Assembly (NCBI GenBank): GCA_029960065.1
Contig: JASCOF010000006.1
Coordinates: forward strand, 186,001-250,000
Reading direction: 5' to 3'
DNA length: 64,000 bases
Origin: Flavobacteriaceae bacterium PS02336
GTDB taxonomy: Bacteria > Bacteroidota > Bacteroidia > Flavobacteriales > Flavobacteriaceae
Position numbers and translations under genes: made by a program. Under the pieces are notes generated by a model. It had not been told where the DNA came from and searched no databases. It saw only the letters and a list, made by a program, of their open reading frames with translations. This document shows, one piece after another, positions 51,988 to 59,960 of the stretch. Position 1 is the stretch's first letter. Each line of letters begins with the position of its first letter.

Positions 51988-53262
51988 CTATTTATCAATT
52001 GATTTTGAAGAATTTAAAAGCTCATTCAATCCTACTTCATCAAACAAAATTCTGCCCACTTTAATATCAGACCATCCTTTCTTTAGTTTATAGGTAAAAG
52101 TCGGTACATTATTAAGCAATTCGCAGTCTAAGTAAAATGTTGAGATATTATTGCTTGTAGTATGTCTTAATTCCTGAATATGAGTAGAAATAAAGAAGTA
52201 TGAATTATTATACTTACTAAGTCCGTTAATTGTTGTTTTACATATTTCTGCTGCATCTTCAACATTGGTTCCGCTGAAAAGTTCGTCAAATACGGCAAAA
52301 CATTTCTTTCCTTCACCTGCTTTTACAACAACATCTTTAAGATTCATAACTTCTGTCATAAAATGGCTGTATCCGCTCAAAATATTATCTCGTTTATTAA
52401 TTCCAATAGAAAAATCACTGCATAAAGGAATGATGCCTTTTGAGGCTGGAATCGCAAGTCCTAAATTTCCCAAATAGACACACAAACTAATCGATTTTAG
52501 AAAAGTCGATTTTCCAGACATATTAGGGCCATTTAGCACAATAACATTGCTGGAAGCTGTAAAGCTGTTCTGAATGGGATTTTTAAGCAATGGATGATAA
52601 AAATCGCTTAGACTTATTTCTTTTTCATCAAAAGTAGGGAACGAAAATTTTCTATTTTTAATTGCTAAACTAATAGACAAATAACATTCAAACAAAAATA
52701 AGTCTTGCCAAAATACCTCTATCTTTTGTTCAATCTTCAGCTTCAGAATTTTATCTGCTAATGCTTTAATGTGTTTTTTGGTTAAACGTTTTTCTCTAAT
52801 AATTAACTCGTAATGTTTCAAATCAAAGAATGAAAGAAAAGACAGAATTCTATTTAAGTCTTTTCTATATACTTCTGGAAAATCTTTTACTTTAATTCTC
52901 GAAAAATAAACCGATTCGAGTCTATGAAAAAACAACAACATTTGATGCAATTTGTTGCTCAGAAGAATTTCATCATCGGTACTCGAAAATAAAAAACTGC
53001 TGTTTTTGAAATTTACTGTTTTAAAACTACTTAGAAAAAAATGAACTTCATTTAAATACAAAACGGTATAAGAGTAGTTTTCTAAAACATTCATATTTGC
53101 CACAAATGCTTTGAGAATATTTTGCCTTTCAATTATTTCTTCTTCATTTTTTAAAGGTGTTTCTAATAAATAAAGAATTCTATTTTTTGTAAAAGAATTC
53201 AAAGAATAATCAAAAATAGATAGTATCTCACTTTTTACATTTAAATCTTGAATATTGTTCAT
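51988..53262 (-). CDS. MutS-like ATPase without mismatch-recognition domain
   Basis: 424 residues. The C-terminal half is a MutS domain V ATPase: Walker A GPNMSGKST (about 243-251), FSIGINKRDNILSGYSHFMT, Walker B CFAVFDELFSGTN (about 318-330), and the His switch FISTHIQEL (about 355-363). The N-terminal half corresponds to the lever/clamp helices. The mismatch-binding domain I and connector are absent, so it is not MutS proper and not MutS2 (no Smr/KOW end). Such short MutS relatives are frequent in Bacteroidota with no assigned role. Monocistronic, convergent with the SuFu cassette. Confidence 0.82.
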   Translation of the reverse strand: MNNIQDLNVKSEILSIFDYSLNSFTKNRILYLLETPLKNEEEIIERQNILKAFVANMNVLENYSYTVLYLNEVHFFLSSFKTVNFKNSSFLFSSTDDEILLSNKLHQMLLFFHRLESVYFSRIKVKDFPEVYRKDLNRILSFLSFFDLKHYELIIREKRLTKKHIKALADKILKLKIEQKIEVFWQDLFLFECYLSISLAIKNRKFSFPTFDEKEISLSDFYHPLLKNPIQNSFTASSNVIVLNGPNMSGKSTFLKSISLCVYLGNLGLAIPASKGIIPLCSDFSIGINKRDNILSGYSHFMTEVMNLKDVVVKAGEGKKCFAVFDELFSGTNVEDAAEICKTTINGLSKYNNSYFFISTHIQELRHTTSNNISTFYLDCELLNNVPTFTYKLKKGWSDIKVGRILFDEVGLNELLNSSKSIDK

Positions 53263-53814
53263 TTTCGAATTGTTTTAATACTTACTACCACAGAAACGAA
53301 ATTAACTTAATCAATAATGAAATCAAAAGAATATTCTTTCAAAAGAAAACAGGAACTTTCAAACTTTAAAAAAATCAGCAGATAAAGCTTCAAAAACAAG
53401 AGTATAAAATATAACTCGCAGGAATTGAATATAACAACCTGGACAATATATTCCAAAATAGCCTATAGTAGACAAGAAAAGCTTTTTTCGCATTTTTTGC
53501 TTTGTGAACAAATTCCGACCTTTAGGTAATAGTGAACCGATAAACAGCTAAAAACATCGATGAAATGCATTAAAAGTAAATTTCAATTTTTGCTTTTGCT
53601 TTAATACAGAACATCATTTTACAATTAGTCAATCAGAATAAATTTTAAAACACTTACCTATAAAGAAAAACTACTTATCATTTTATTTTATTAAAAGTTT
53701 CGGTGTCGTCTATTATCGACGCTATTTGTATTTTTCTATGTAGGGGATATTTAAAATTTTACTGAAAATGGGTATCGGCGAACCTTTTTTATTATTTTTT
53801 TACACTATCACCTT
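53263..53814. other. Gap upstream of the T9SS gene
   Basis: 552 bp, AT-rich, no credible open frame. A weak hairpin GTCG...CGAC lies near 53705-53720. No convincing promoter was found for the 53815 gene. Confidence 0.4.
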
Positions 53815-54651
53815 ATGAAAAAACTTTACTTCTCTCCTGTACTATTTTTTGCAGTACTGCTTTTCCTTTTATTTTATCCAATGACTTTTCAATATGCGGC
53901 CAGTCCTTCGAAACGTTCCTTTGAAAGTTTAAAAACTATGCGCTTCTCAAAATCCACAAGTCCGATTGAAAATGACATACATCGCGTGTGGCTTAATCTA
54001 ACCAGCGCAGAAGGAATTTACAAACAACTTTTAATTGGCTACATTGCAGGAGCTACTAATGGATGGGATTCTAGTTTTGATGCGTTAGCAATGGACGCTT
54101 ATAAACTTGCAAATTTTTACAGCATTAACGAAAATAAAAAACTTGCCATTCAGGGACGTGCTTTGCCAATAGAATTGACAGATAATATTCCGCTGGGATA
54201 CAGATCGGCTATTATAGGAAATCTTACCATATCTATAGATCGCGCCGATGGTGATTTAAGCGAAATGGATATCTACGTACTGGATAAGGAAACTGGTACT
54301 AGCCACAATCTGAAAAACGGAGGTTACACCTTCTCTACACAAATAGGCACCTTTAACAATCGCTTTGAAATACGATACAAAGCCGAACAAAAATTAGGAA
54401 CAAATCATCCTGTCAATATTTCGCAGGAATTAGCCATTGTTTCAAGAAGTAACATCATAAGCTTAAGATCTGGTGATGTTCCTTTAAGTGAAGTTTCTGT
54501 TTTTGATATCACTGGAAAATTACTCCATAACAGCCAAAAAATCGGTGCATCAGATTTAGAGATTACCAATATCCAATCTGGAGATCAAATACTAATTGTT
54601 AAAACAATATTGGAAAATGGAAAAACCATAACCAAAAAGGTATTTTTCTAG
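53815..54651 (+). CDS. Secreted protein with T9SS sorting domain
   Basis: 278 residues. Signal peptide (LYFSPVLFFAVLLFLLFYP, then cleavage near QYAAS). The middle (HRVWLNLTSAEGIYKQLLIG, YIAGATNGWDSSFDALAMDA, YSINENKKLAIQGRALPIEL) is the repeated-type module often found just before the sorting domain in F. johnsoniae surface proteins. The end (ISLRSGDVPLSEVSVFDITG, KLLHNSQKIG, KTITKKVFF) is a T9SS C-terminal signal lacking the YPNP motif of type A. It is almost only module plus sorting signal, with no passenger domain. Monocistronic with a terminator 27 bp downstream. Confidence 0.8.
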   Translation: MKKLYFSPVLFFAVLLFLLFYPMTFQYAASPSKRSFESLKTMRFSKSTSPIENDIHRVWLNLTSAEGIYKQLLIGYIAGATNGWDSSFDALAMDAYKLANFYSINENKKLAIQGRALPIELTDNIPLGYRSAIIGNLTISIDRADGDLSEMDIYVLDKETGTSHNLKNGGYTFSTQIGTFNNRFEIRYKAEQKLGTNHPVNISQELAIVSRSNIISLRSGDVPLSEVSVFDITGKLLHNSQKIGASDLEITNIQSGDQILIVKTILENGKTITKKVFF

Positions 54652-54677
54652 CCATTTAGCCCATTTATAATTATCAG

Positions 54678-54715
54678 AGCCTGCAGCTATCTAAAAAGAT
54701 TCTGCAGGCTTTTTC
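54678..54715 (+). terminator. Terminator of the T9SS gene
   Basis: AGCCTGCAG / CTGCAGGCT stem, 15-base loop, five-T tail. The following stretch to 54996 holds nothing I can support. Confidence 0.8.
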
Positions 54716-54996
54716 TCTATGAGAGATTCTAATTATACCCTTTTTTCTTTTCTTATCACCGACTGAAAGATTATGCAGACAGAAAAACGACAAAGAATAT
54801 TCTTTCAAAATAAAAATATTCAATAAAATTTTTTAAAAAAAATCGCATCTTCAAAACCTTAATTTTATTCAGCACACCAAAAACAACAAATTACTAATCA
54901 AATAAATACACCTTATCTAACTCCATTTATCAGCGATCTACTATCTTATTAAACACCGTTTTCTAAAAAAATTAGAAACTTTTTTTTCAAAGTCTC

Positions 54997-55026
54997 TTGT
55001 ATATATCAAAATTAGTTCTAATTTTG
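54997..55026 (+). promoter_or_regulatory. Promoter of tRNA-Glu
   Basis: TTG (54997-54999), exactly 19 bp, then TAATTTTG (55019-55026), 19 bp before the tRNA. Confidence 0.85.
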
Positions 55027-55045
55027 CACCCGCAATAGCAAAGCA

Positions 55046-55117
55046 GGTCCGTTCGTCTATCGGTTAGGACGCCAGGTTTTCATCCTGGTAAGGGGGGTTC
55101 GATTCCCCCACGGACTA
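55046..55117 (+). tRNA. tRNA-Glu (TTC)
   Basis: Acceptor GGTCCGT with ACGGACT (G1-U72 wobble), D-arm GTCTATCGGTTAGGAC, anticodon arm CCAGG-TTTTCAT-CCTGG with anticodon TTC, T-arm GGGGG-TTCGATT-CCCCC, discriminator A; CCA not encoded. Own promoter, and a repeated-family terminator 15 bp downstream. Confidence 0.95.
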
Positions 55118-55131
55118 CTTACTAAAAACAA

Positions 55132-55159
55132 AAGCTTCAGAGAAATCTGGAGCTTTTTT
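55132..55159 (+). terminator. Repeated-family terminator after tRNA-Glu
   Basis: AAGCTTCAGA-GAAA-TCTGGAGCTT with six T. Confidence 0.85.
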
Positions 55160-55174
55160 GCTTTATAAAAATTC

Positions 55175-55209
55175 AAAAAAAAAGACCATTTTTTCAAATG
55201 GTCTTTTTT
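55175..55209. terminator. Bidirectional terminator, mainly for the 55230 gene
   Basis: AAAGACCATTT-TTTC-AAATGGTCTTT with A-run before and T-run after, so it can act in both directions, 21 bp after the minus-strand stop at 55230. Confidence 0.75.
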
Positions 55210-55229
55210 CATGTTATTTTGAGAAAAAG

Positions 55230-55535
55230 TTATGCTCTAAACAAAGCATATTTATTGTGATTATACAACACTTCATCGTAAGGAACATATAACGAAACAA
55301 TTTTTTCTGTTGATTCGTCAAATTCGATTCCATTATATTTTCTGAACAAATAAATTTCTTTCAAGCAATTAGAAAGACTTTGATGAATCTCACTTGTAAA
55401 AGTCGGCAGTTTTTTATCGCCTACTAAAAGATCAATCTGATAATTTGAGCTGCTTTTCGATAAGTTGTTTCCAATAATTCTAATGGTAAAAGTGGTCTTT
55501 TTTCCGTATTGCTCACCTTGATATTGCAGTGTCAT
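55230..55535 (-). CDS. Small protein of unknown function
   Basis: 101 residues, beta-rich start (LQYQGEQYGKKTTFTIRIIG), then a helical stretch (IHQSLSNCLKEIYLFRKYNG) and VSLYVPYDEVLYNHNKYALF. Cytoplasmic; no motif recognised. Clear terminator downstream and a good start, so a real gene. No operon partner. Confidence 0.6.
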   Translation of the reverse strand: MTLQYQGEQYGKKTTFTIRIIGNNLSKSSSNYQIDLLVGDKKLPTFTSEIHQSLSNCLKEIYLFRKYNGIEFDESTEKIVSLYVPYDEVLYNHNKYALFRA

Positions 55536-56036
55536 AATTTCTGTTTATTAAAGTTAGTAATAGCGCAGTTTTACAAACTTTGCTTTTTTGGATACTTGTA
55601 TTAAAGTTATAAAATTTTTAGACAAACATAAAAAATTCCTTTCTAAATTAAATGTTATTTTTTAAAGAAATGCTTCTGTCCAAAAAACAAAAAAAACCGT
55701 AACGAATTACGGTTTCAGCAATTAACTAAATATATTTAATCAACTTTTTTAACGAGTGTAAAATTCATTCATAAGCACGATTAATTTTTGGTAAACATTG
55801 TTATTTATTTTTGGTCTTTTGGTTCAAATAAAAGCTTTTATTCCTTTTCTTTATTGCAAGATTTTAGCTCTTAAATTAGGTTACTAAGTTAGATATTTCA
55901 AGGATAATATTCGCATAATCTCGACAAACTGTTGATAATTTTCTTATTAACAAGATTTATAGCACTTTACAAAAATCTAAAGTCAGTATCTGTTTTTTGA
56001 TTACATTTGACTAACTAATTCTAAAAACCTCATATT
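55536..56036. other. Gap with an unexplained minus-strand terminator
   Basis: Hairpin AAACCGTAA-CGAA-TTACGGTTT at 55694-55715, followed on the minus strand by an eight-T run: a terminator for minus-strand transcripts. No minus-strand frame of useful size lies to its right (55716-56036), so it may end a small RNA. The DUF1761 promoter must also be here. Confidence 0.45.
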
Positions 56037-56525
56037 ATGAAAATTAACTTCGTTGCATTGCTTATCTCAGCAATTGTTACACTTGTTGTCGGTTTTATCT
56101 GGTACAGCCCAAAAGTGTTTGGAACTATCTGGATGAAGGAAAATAACCTAACTCAAGAAGAACTTAGAAAAGGCAGTATGCTTAAAATTTTTGGATTAAC
56201 ATACATTTTTTCTTTGATGATTACCATGACTTTAATGTCGCTGACAATTCATCAATCAGGTGCAGTTGGAATGGTTGGCGGACCTCCTATGCTTGACAGC
56301 GCAAAACCTTCTTTTGCCGCTTTTATGGCAGATTACGGAATGGCTTATAGAACTTTTAAACATGGCGCATTGCACGGATTTATGTCGGGTTTATTTTTTG
56401 CGTTTCCGCTAATTGGAATTAACGGATTATTTGAAAGAAAATCTTGGAAATATATTTTTATACATACTGGTTATTGGCTTATTACACTGACTTTAATGGG
56501 CGGAATTGTCTGCGGTTTTGCATAA
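56037..56525 (+). CDS. DUF1761 membrane protein
   Basis: 162 residues. Four membrane helices (about 5-24, 51-70, 112-131, 141-160). The family signature is VGFIWYSPKVFGTIWMKENN (about 18-37) after the first helix, with the HGFMSGLFFAFPLIGINGLF stretch later. The family has no settled function. The soluble loop (about 72-105) with GGPPMLDSAKPSFAAFMADY is longer than usual. Monocistronic with its own terminator. Confidence 0.82.
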   Translation: MKINFVALLISAIVTLVVGFIWYSPKVFGTIWMKENNLTQEELRKGSMLKIFGLTYIFSLMITMTLMSLTIHQSGAVGMVGGPPMLDSAKPSFAAFMADYGMAYRTFKHGALHGFMSGLFFAFPLIGINGLFERKSWKYIFIHTGYWLITLTLMGGIVCGFA

Positions 56526-56540
56526 AAAATAAAACATCAA

Positions 56541-56576
56541 AAACCCGTTTGAAACCAAAACTCAAACGGGTTTTTC
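56541..56576 (+). terminator. Terminator of the DUF1761 gene
   Basis: AAACCCGTTTGA / TCAAACGGGTTT stem with T-run, 15 bp after the stop. Confidence 0.85.
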
Positions 56577-56645
56577 TTAATAATAACTTAAAGAAAATTA
56601 GTTATTCCAAATATTATCTAATTTTGACGAAATTAGTTCACTCTC

Positions 56646-57791
56646 TTGAATACAACATATTCTTTCCAGATTTACAAAAGCGCTTCATTACTGCCATTAG
56701 AATGGAATTCGCTTGCCAATGCTAATATCTTTTTGACTCGTGAATATTTAGAAGTTCTGGAAAATTCTTCTCCAGTCAACATGACTTGTCATTTTATTGG
56801 AATTTTTGAAGAAGAAAAATTAATCGGTATTGTTTTAACGCAATTTCTTTTTGCAGAAAAACTAGAATCGTTTGGAGAACGTGACAAATGCCTAAAAACT
56901 TCTGTTCGAAATTTTGCACTGAAAAATTTTGCTTCTCACGTTTTATTCGTTGGCAACAATATGCTTACAGGGCAGAATGCTTTTATTTTTGATAAAAACG
57001 TAAAACAGTCAAAAGCAATCAAAACACTTCACAAAGCTATAAATCAGCTTAAAAAAGACTTAAAGGAAAGCGGAAAAAAAGTGCACATTACAAGCATAAA
57101 AGATTTTACTGCCAAAGAAATAGAACCGCTTCAAACTGAGTTTAAAAACAATTATACCTTTTCGACCCAGCCCAATATGGTTTTTGAAATCAGAGATACA
57201 TGGAAAAGCGAACAGGATTATATTGAAGCTTTATCAAAAAAATATAGGGATCAATATAAAAGAGCGCGAAAGAAATCTGAAGGAATCATCAAACAGCAAA
57301 TGTCATTAGCCGATATTAAGCAATATGAAGATGTTATTTACGATTTGTATTTTCATGTTGCTAAAAATGCTCCGTTTAATACTTTTTTTCTGGCTCGAAA
57401 TCATTTTAGTTTCTTCAAAGAAATAATGGGAGACCAGTTTTTATTGTACGGTTATTTTATAGATGAAAAACTAATTGGATTTAATACCCTCATCAAAAAT
57501 GGCGATACAATGGATACTTATTTTCTTGGATACGACGAAAGTATTCAGCGTGAAAAAATGCTGTATTTGAATATGCTTTATGACATGATCGCCTACTCGA
57601 TCAAAAAAGGTTTCAAAGAAATTGTTTTTGCAAGAACAGCACTCGAAATAAAAAGTTCTGTTGGTGCAAAACCAGTAAAAATGTACGGTTTAATTACGCA
57701 CAGCAACGCTTTAATTAATCATAATATTTCTCGTTTTTTTAATTATCTGGAGCCAAAAACAGAATGGCAGGAACGTAATCCTTATAAATAA
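56646..57791 (+). CDS. FemAB/GNAT-like acyltransferase-fold protein
   Basis: 381 residues, starting at TTG 56646: the next ATG is 46 codons in, beyond the expected N-terminus (FQIYKSASLLPLEWNSLANA). Two GNAT-like halves: residues 1-170, then a second half with KKYRDQYKRARKKSEGI (about 195-211), NTFFLARNHFSFFKEIMGDQ, LYGYFIDEKLIGFNTLIKNG and a final KPVKMYGLITHSNALI. This matches Fem-like peptidoglycan/aminoacyl-transferase relatives whose substrate in Bacteroidota is unknown. Cytoplasmic. Convergent with the DAG-kinase gene, separated by a palindrome. Confidence 0.78.
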   Translation: MNTTYSFQIYKSASLLPLEWNSLANANIFLTREYLEVLENSSPVNMTCHFIGIFEEEKLIGIVLTQFLFAEKLESFGERDKCLKTSVRNFALKNFASHVLFVGNNMLTGQNAFIFDKNVKQSKAIKTLHKAINQLKKDLKESGKKVHITSIKDFTAKEIEPLQTEFKNNYTFSTQPNMVFEIRDTWKSEQDYIEALSKKYRDQYKRARKKSEGIIKQQMSLADIKQYEDVIYDLYFHVAKNAPFNTFFLARNHFSFFKEIMGDQFLLYGYFIDEKLIGFNTLIKNGDTMDTYFLGYDESIQREKMLYLNMLYDMIAYSIKKGFKEIVFARTALEIKSSVGAKPVKMYGLITHSNALINHNISRFFNYLEPKTEWQERNPYK

Positions 57792-57792
57792 G

Positions 57793-57825
57793 AACTTTGA
57801 CAAAGTTTGAAACTTTGTCAAAGTT
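57793..57825. terminator. Palindromic bidirectional terminator
   Basis: AACTTTGACAAAGTTT and its exact inverse separated by one base, each arm being itself palindromic. It lies in the 42-bp gap between convergent genes, T-runs on both sides. Confidence 0.65.
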
Positions 57826-57833
57826 TTAAAGTT

Positions 57834-58703
57834 TTAAGGAACCGCAATTTTCATCTGCTTATGCAGAATATGAATCTCTAATGAAGTCTGTGCACCACAA
57901 TATTCCCCATCAATTTGAAAGTTAACAGGATAATCGGTTTTAATTTCGGCTTTATCTGTTGAAATAATTACAATATCATCTGAATCAATTGGCATATTTC
58001 CGGTAATAATTTTTCCAATTAAAAGTAAATCCAAGCTTTTCAAAATGACCAATTCAAACTTTCCATCATTCATTGTCCCGTTTGGATTGATAATTACACC
58101 TGTTCCATATTTCTGCGAATTGGCAATTACAATCATTCTAGCTACATGTTCAACCGTTTTATTGTTTGCTGAAATAGTAGCCACAAAAGGCTCTTCAGAT
58201 TCTTTTAAAGTCGTAAAAGCCTGCAATGCATAGCCCCAAAAACCTCTCACATCACTTTGCTCGTAGTTTTTAACCAAATTCGCATTCAAACCTAAATCAC
58301 TCAAATGAATGCTTTTCTTACCATTAATACAAATCATATCCATTTCGATATAATGATGCAAAAATGCAATTTTCAGATTTTCCTCGATTGTAGCAGGAAG
58401 ATTCAAATCTACCGAAAGTCCGTTTGCAGAACCTGCCGGTAAAATCCCAATTATTACATCTTGATCTTCCATTGCTTCGGCAACCATCTTTATGGTTCCA
58501 TCTCCTCCGGCAACCACAATTCGCTCTGGATTATATTGTTTGTATATAGATTGTATTTTCTGAGGGTCGTTTTTCCCTGTTGTTTCATAAACTTCTAAAT
58601 CAAAATGATTGGTGGCTGCAAACTCCTCTACAGCTTCAATTACCTCAGATTTATCAAGATCTCCCGATATCGGGTTTACAACAAATAGTATATTCTTTTT
58701 CAA
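57834..58703 (-). CDS. Diacylglycerol kinase family lipid kinase (YegS/DagK type)
   Basis: 289 residues. Known fold: the nucleotide-binding motif VVAGGDGTIKMVAEAM (about 61-76) with GGDGT, and GILPAGSANGLSVDLNLP (about 85-102), then SDLGLNANLVKNYEQ and FELVILKSLDLLLIGKII, IDSDDIVIISTDKAEIKT at the C-terminus, the ligand-domain end GEYCGAQTSLEIHIL. Reaction: phosphorylates diacylglycerol or a related lipid with ATP to give phosphatidate. Divergent from an App1-type phosphatase 62 bp away, the opposite reaction, so the pair may tune phosphatidate. Confidence 0.88.
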   Translation of the reverse strand: MKKNILFVVNPISGDLDKSEVIEAVEEFAATNHFDLEVYETTGKNDPQKIQSIYKQYNPERIVVAGGDGTIKMVAEAMEDQDVIIGILPAGSANGLSVDLNLPATIEENLKIAFLHHYIEMDMICINGKKSIHLSDLGLNANLVKNYEQSDVRGFWGYALQAFTTLKESEEPFVATISANNKTVEHVARMIVIANSQKYGTGVIINPNGTMNDGKFELVILKSLDLLLIGKIITGNMPIDSDDIVIISTDKAEIKTDYPVNFQIDGEYCGAQTSLEIHILHKQMKIAVP

Positions 58704-58765
58704 AATTTTATTTTTAAAACCAATTTAAATTAAGTAAATTACAGTTACCTAAATATACGTAATTA

Positions 58766-59728
58766 ATGAAACCAATTCTACAATTATATCGCGGTTATGC
58801 AAATGAGCAAGAATTAATTGTGATGGGGCATGTTTTAAAAAGAGAACACAATTACGATTTTGAACGAAGAAAATTTAAAAATGCCACTTCAATTCTGAAA
58901 TTATTCCGCATCAAAACCATTAAAAATTTTGATGTTTATCTGCATTATAATGACCAAATAATTCATACCAAAACTTTAGACGACGGTTATTTTAAGTTTT
59001 GTATTCCGTTGGAAAAAGAAACGCATTTTGGATGGATGCCCTACGAAGTAAGTTTAAAATACAACAATGAAACTAAAGTCTGTAAAGGCAGTTTTATTAG
59101 GCCTCACAAAGGCAAACTCGGAATTATATCAGATATCGACGATACTTTTTTGATTTCGCACACCAAAAACCTTTTTCTAAAAATTTATATCCTGCTTTTT
59201 AAGAATGTAAACGACAGAAAAGTTTTTAAAGATGTTGTTCCGCACTATCAGGCACTAAGTTCTGCAGGAAGAAATAATACTGAAGAAGTAAATGCTTTTT
59301 TCTATATTTCCAGCAGTGAATGGAATTTATATCGTTTTATTGCCAAGTTTACCCGAATACACAAGTTGCCAAAAGCAGTTTTTCTGCTCAAAGATATTAA
59401 ACGAGGCATTACCGATTTTTTTATGAGCGGAAGAGGCAATCACGATCATAAATTTGAAAAAATAAGACATGTTGTAGAATTTTATCCCACTCTAAAATAT
59501 GTTTTAATGGGCGACGATTCGCAGCACGACCCAATCTTGTATGAAAGAATCTGCAAAATATTTCCTGTCACCGTAATCGCAGTTTATATAAGACAAACGG
59601 GTAAATCACCCAAAAAAGAAGTTCAAAAGATTTTAAAGAATCTAGAAAGTCTAAATGTCTCGGTCTGTTATTTTAAAGAAAGCAGTAAAGCTATTGAACA
59701 TTCTAAATCAATTGGGATAATTAAATAG
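58766..59728 (+). CDS. App1-type phosphatidate phosphatase (DUF2183)
   Basis: 320 residues. A C2-like beta-domain at the N-terminus (about 1-115), then a HAD-type phosphatase domain: SDIDDTFLISHTKNLFLK (about 122-139) holds the DxDxT nucleophile motif, YISSSEWNLYRFIAKFTR the second motif, LKDIKRGITDFFMSGRG and HKFEKIRHVVEFYPTLKYVL a conserved stretch, and LMGDDSQHDP (about 246-255) the metal motif. Reaction: dephosphorylates phosphatidate to diacylglycerol (known for yeast App1). Cytoplasmic, no signal. Divergent with the diacylglycerol kinase; both starts lie within 62 bp. Confidence 0.87.
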   Translation: MKPILQLYRGYANEQELIVMGHVLKREHNYDFERRKFKNATSILKLFRIKTIKNFDVYLHYNDQIIHTKTLDDGYFKFCIPLEKETHFGWMPYEVSLKYNNETKVCKGSFIRPHKGKLGIISDIDDTFLISHTKNLFLKIYILLFKNVNDRKVFKDVVPHYQALSSAGRNNTEEVNAFFYISSSEWNLYRFIAKFTRIHKLPKAVFLLKDIKRGITDFFMSGRGNHDHKFEKIRHVVEFYPTLKYVLMGDDSQHDPILYERICKIFPVTVIAVYIRQTGKSPKKEVQKILKNLESLNVSVCYFKESSKAIEHSKSIGIIK

Positions 59729-59732
59729 TTTT

Positions 59733-59953
59733 GTTTCAGGTTTCAGGTTTTGAATTGAATAAATATTTTAACGCAAAGCACGCTAAGTTTTTTTTGATTA
59801 GCGATGTTTTATAAAAACGCAAAGTTCGCAAAGCTTTATCAATAAAAGCTTTGCGAACTTTGCATATATGAATGCAAACTATAAAAAACTTAGCGTGCTT
59901 TGCGTTAAAAAATTACCCGCCAAAATTACAACTTGAAACCTGAAACTTGAAAC
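59733..59953. repeat. Nested inverted repeats between convergent genes
   Basis: Three nested arms: an outer pair of GTTTCAGG-type sequences (59733-59749 with 59930-59953), a middle pair of 24 bp, exact (59770-59793 with 59883-59906, AACGCAAAGCACGCTAAG core), and an inner pair of about 21 bp (59819-59839 with 59842-59863, GCAAAGTTCGCAAAGC core). Middle and inner units look related. No coding potential. It probably works as a terminator for both flanking genes and belongs to a dispersed palindromic repeat family. Confidence 0.8.
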
Positions 59954-59960
59954 AAAAAAA

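Noticed and set aside
51988..53262. A housekeeping mutS or mutS2 gene
   Set aside because: The mismatch-recognition domain (mutS) and the Smr end (mutS2) are both absent at 424 residues.
32107..53262. A prophage or ICE
   Set aside because: No phage structural genes, integrase, relaxase or conjugation genes; only small relics and toxin/immunity-type genes.
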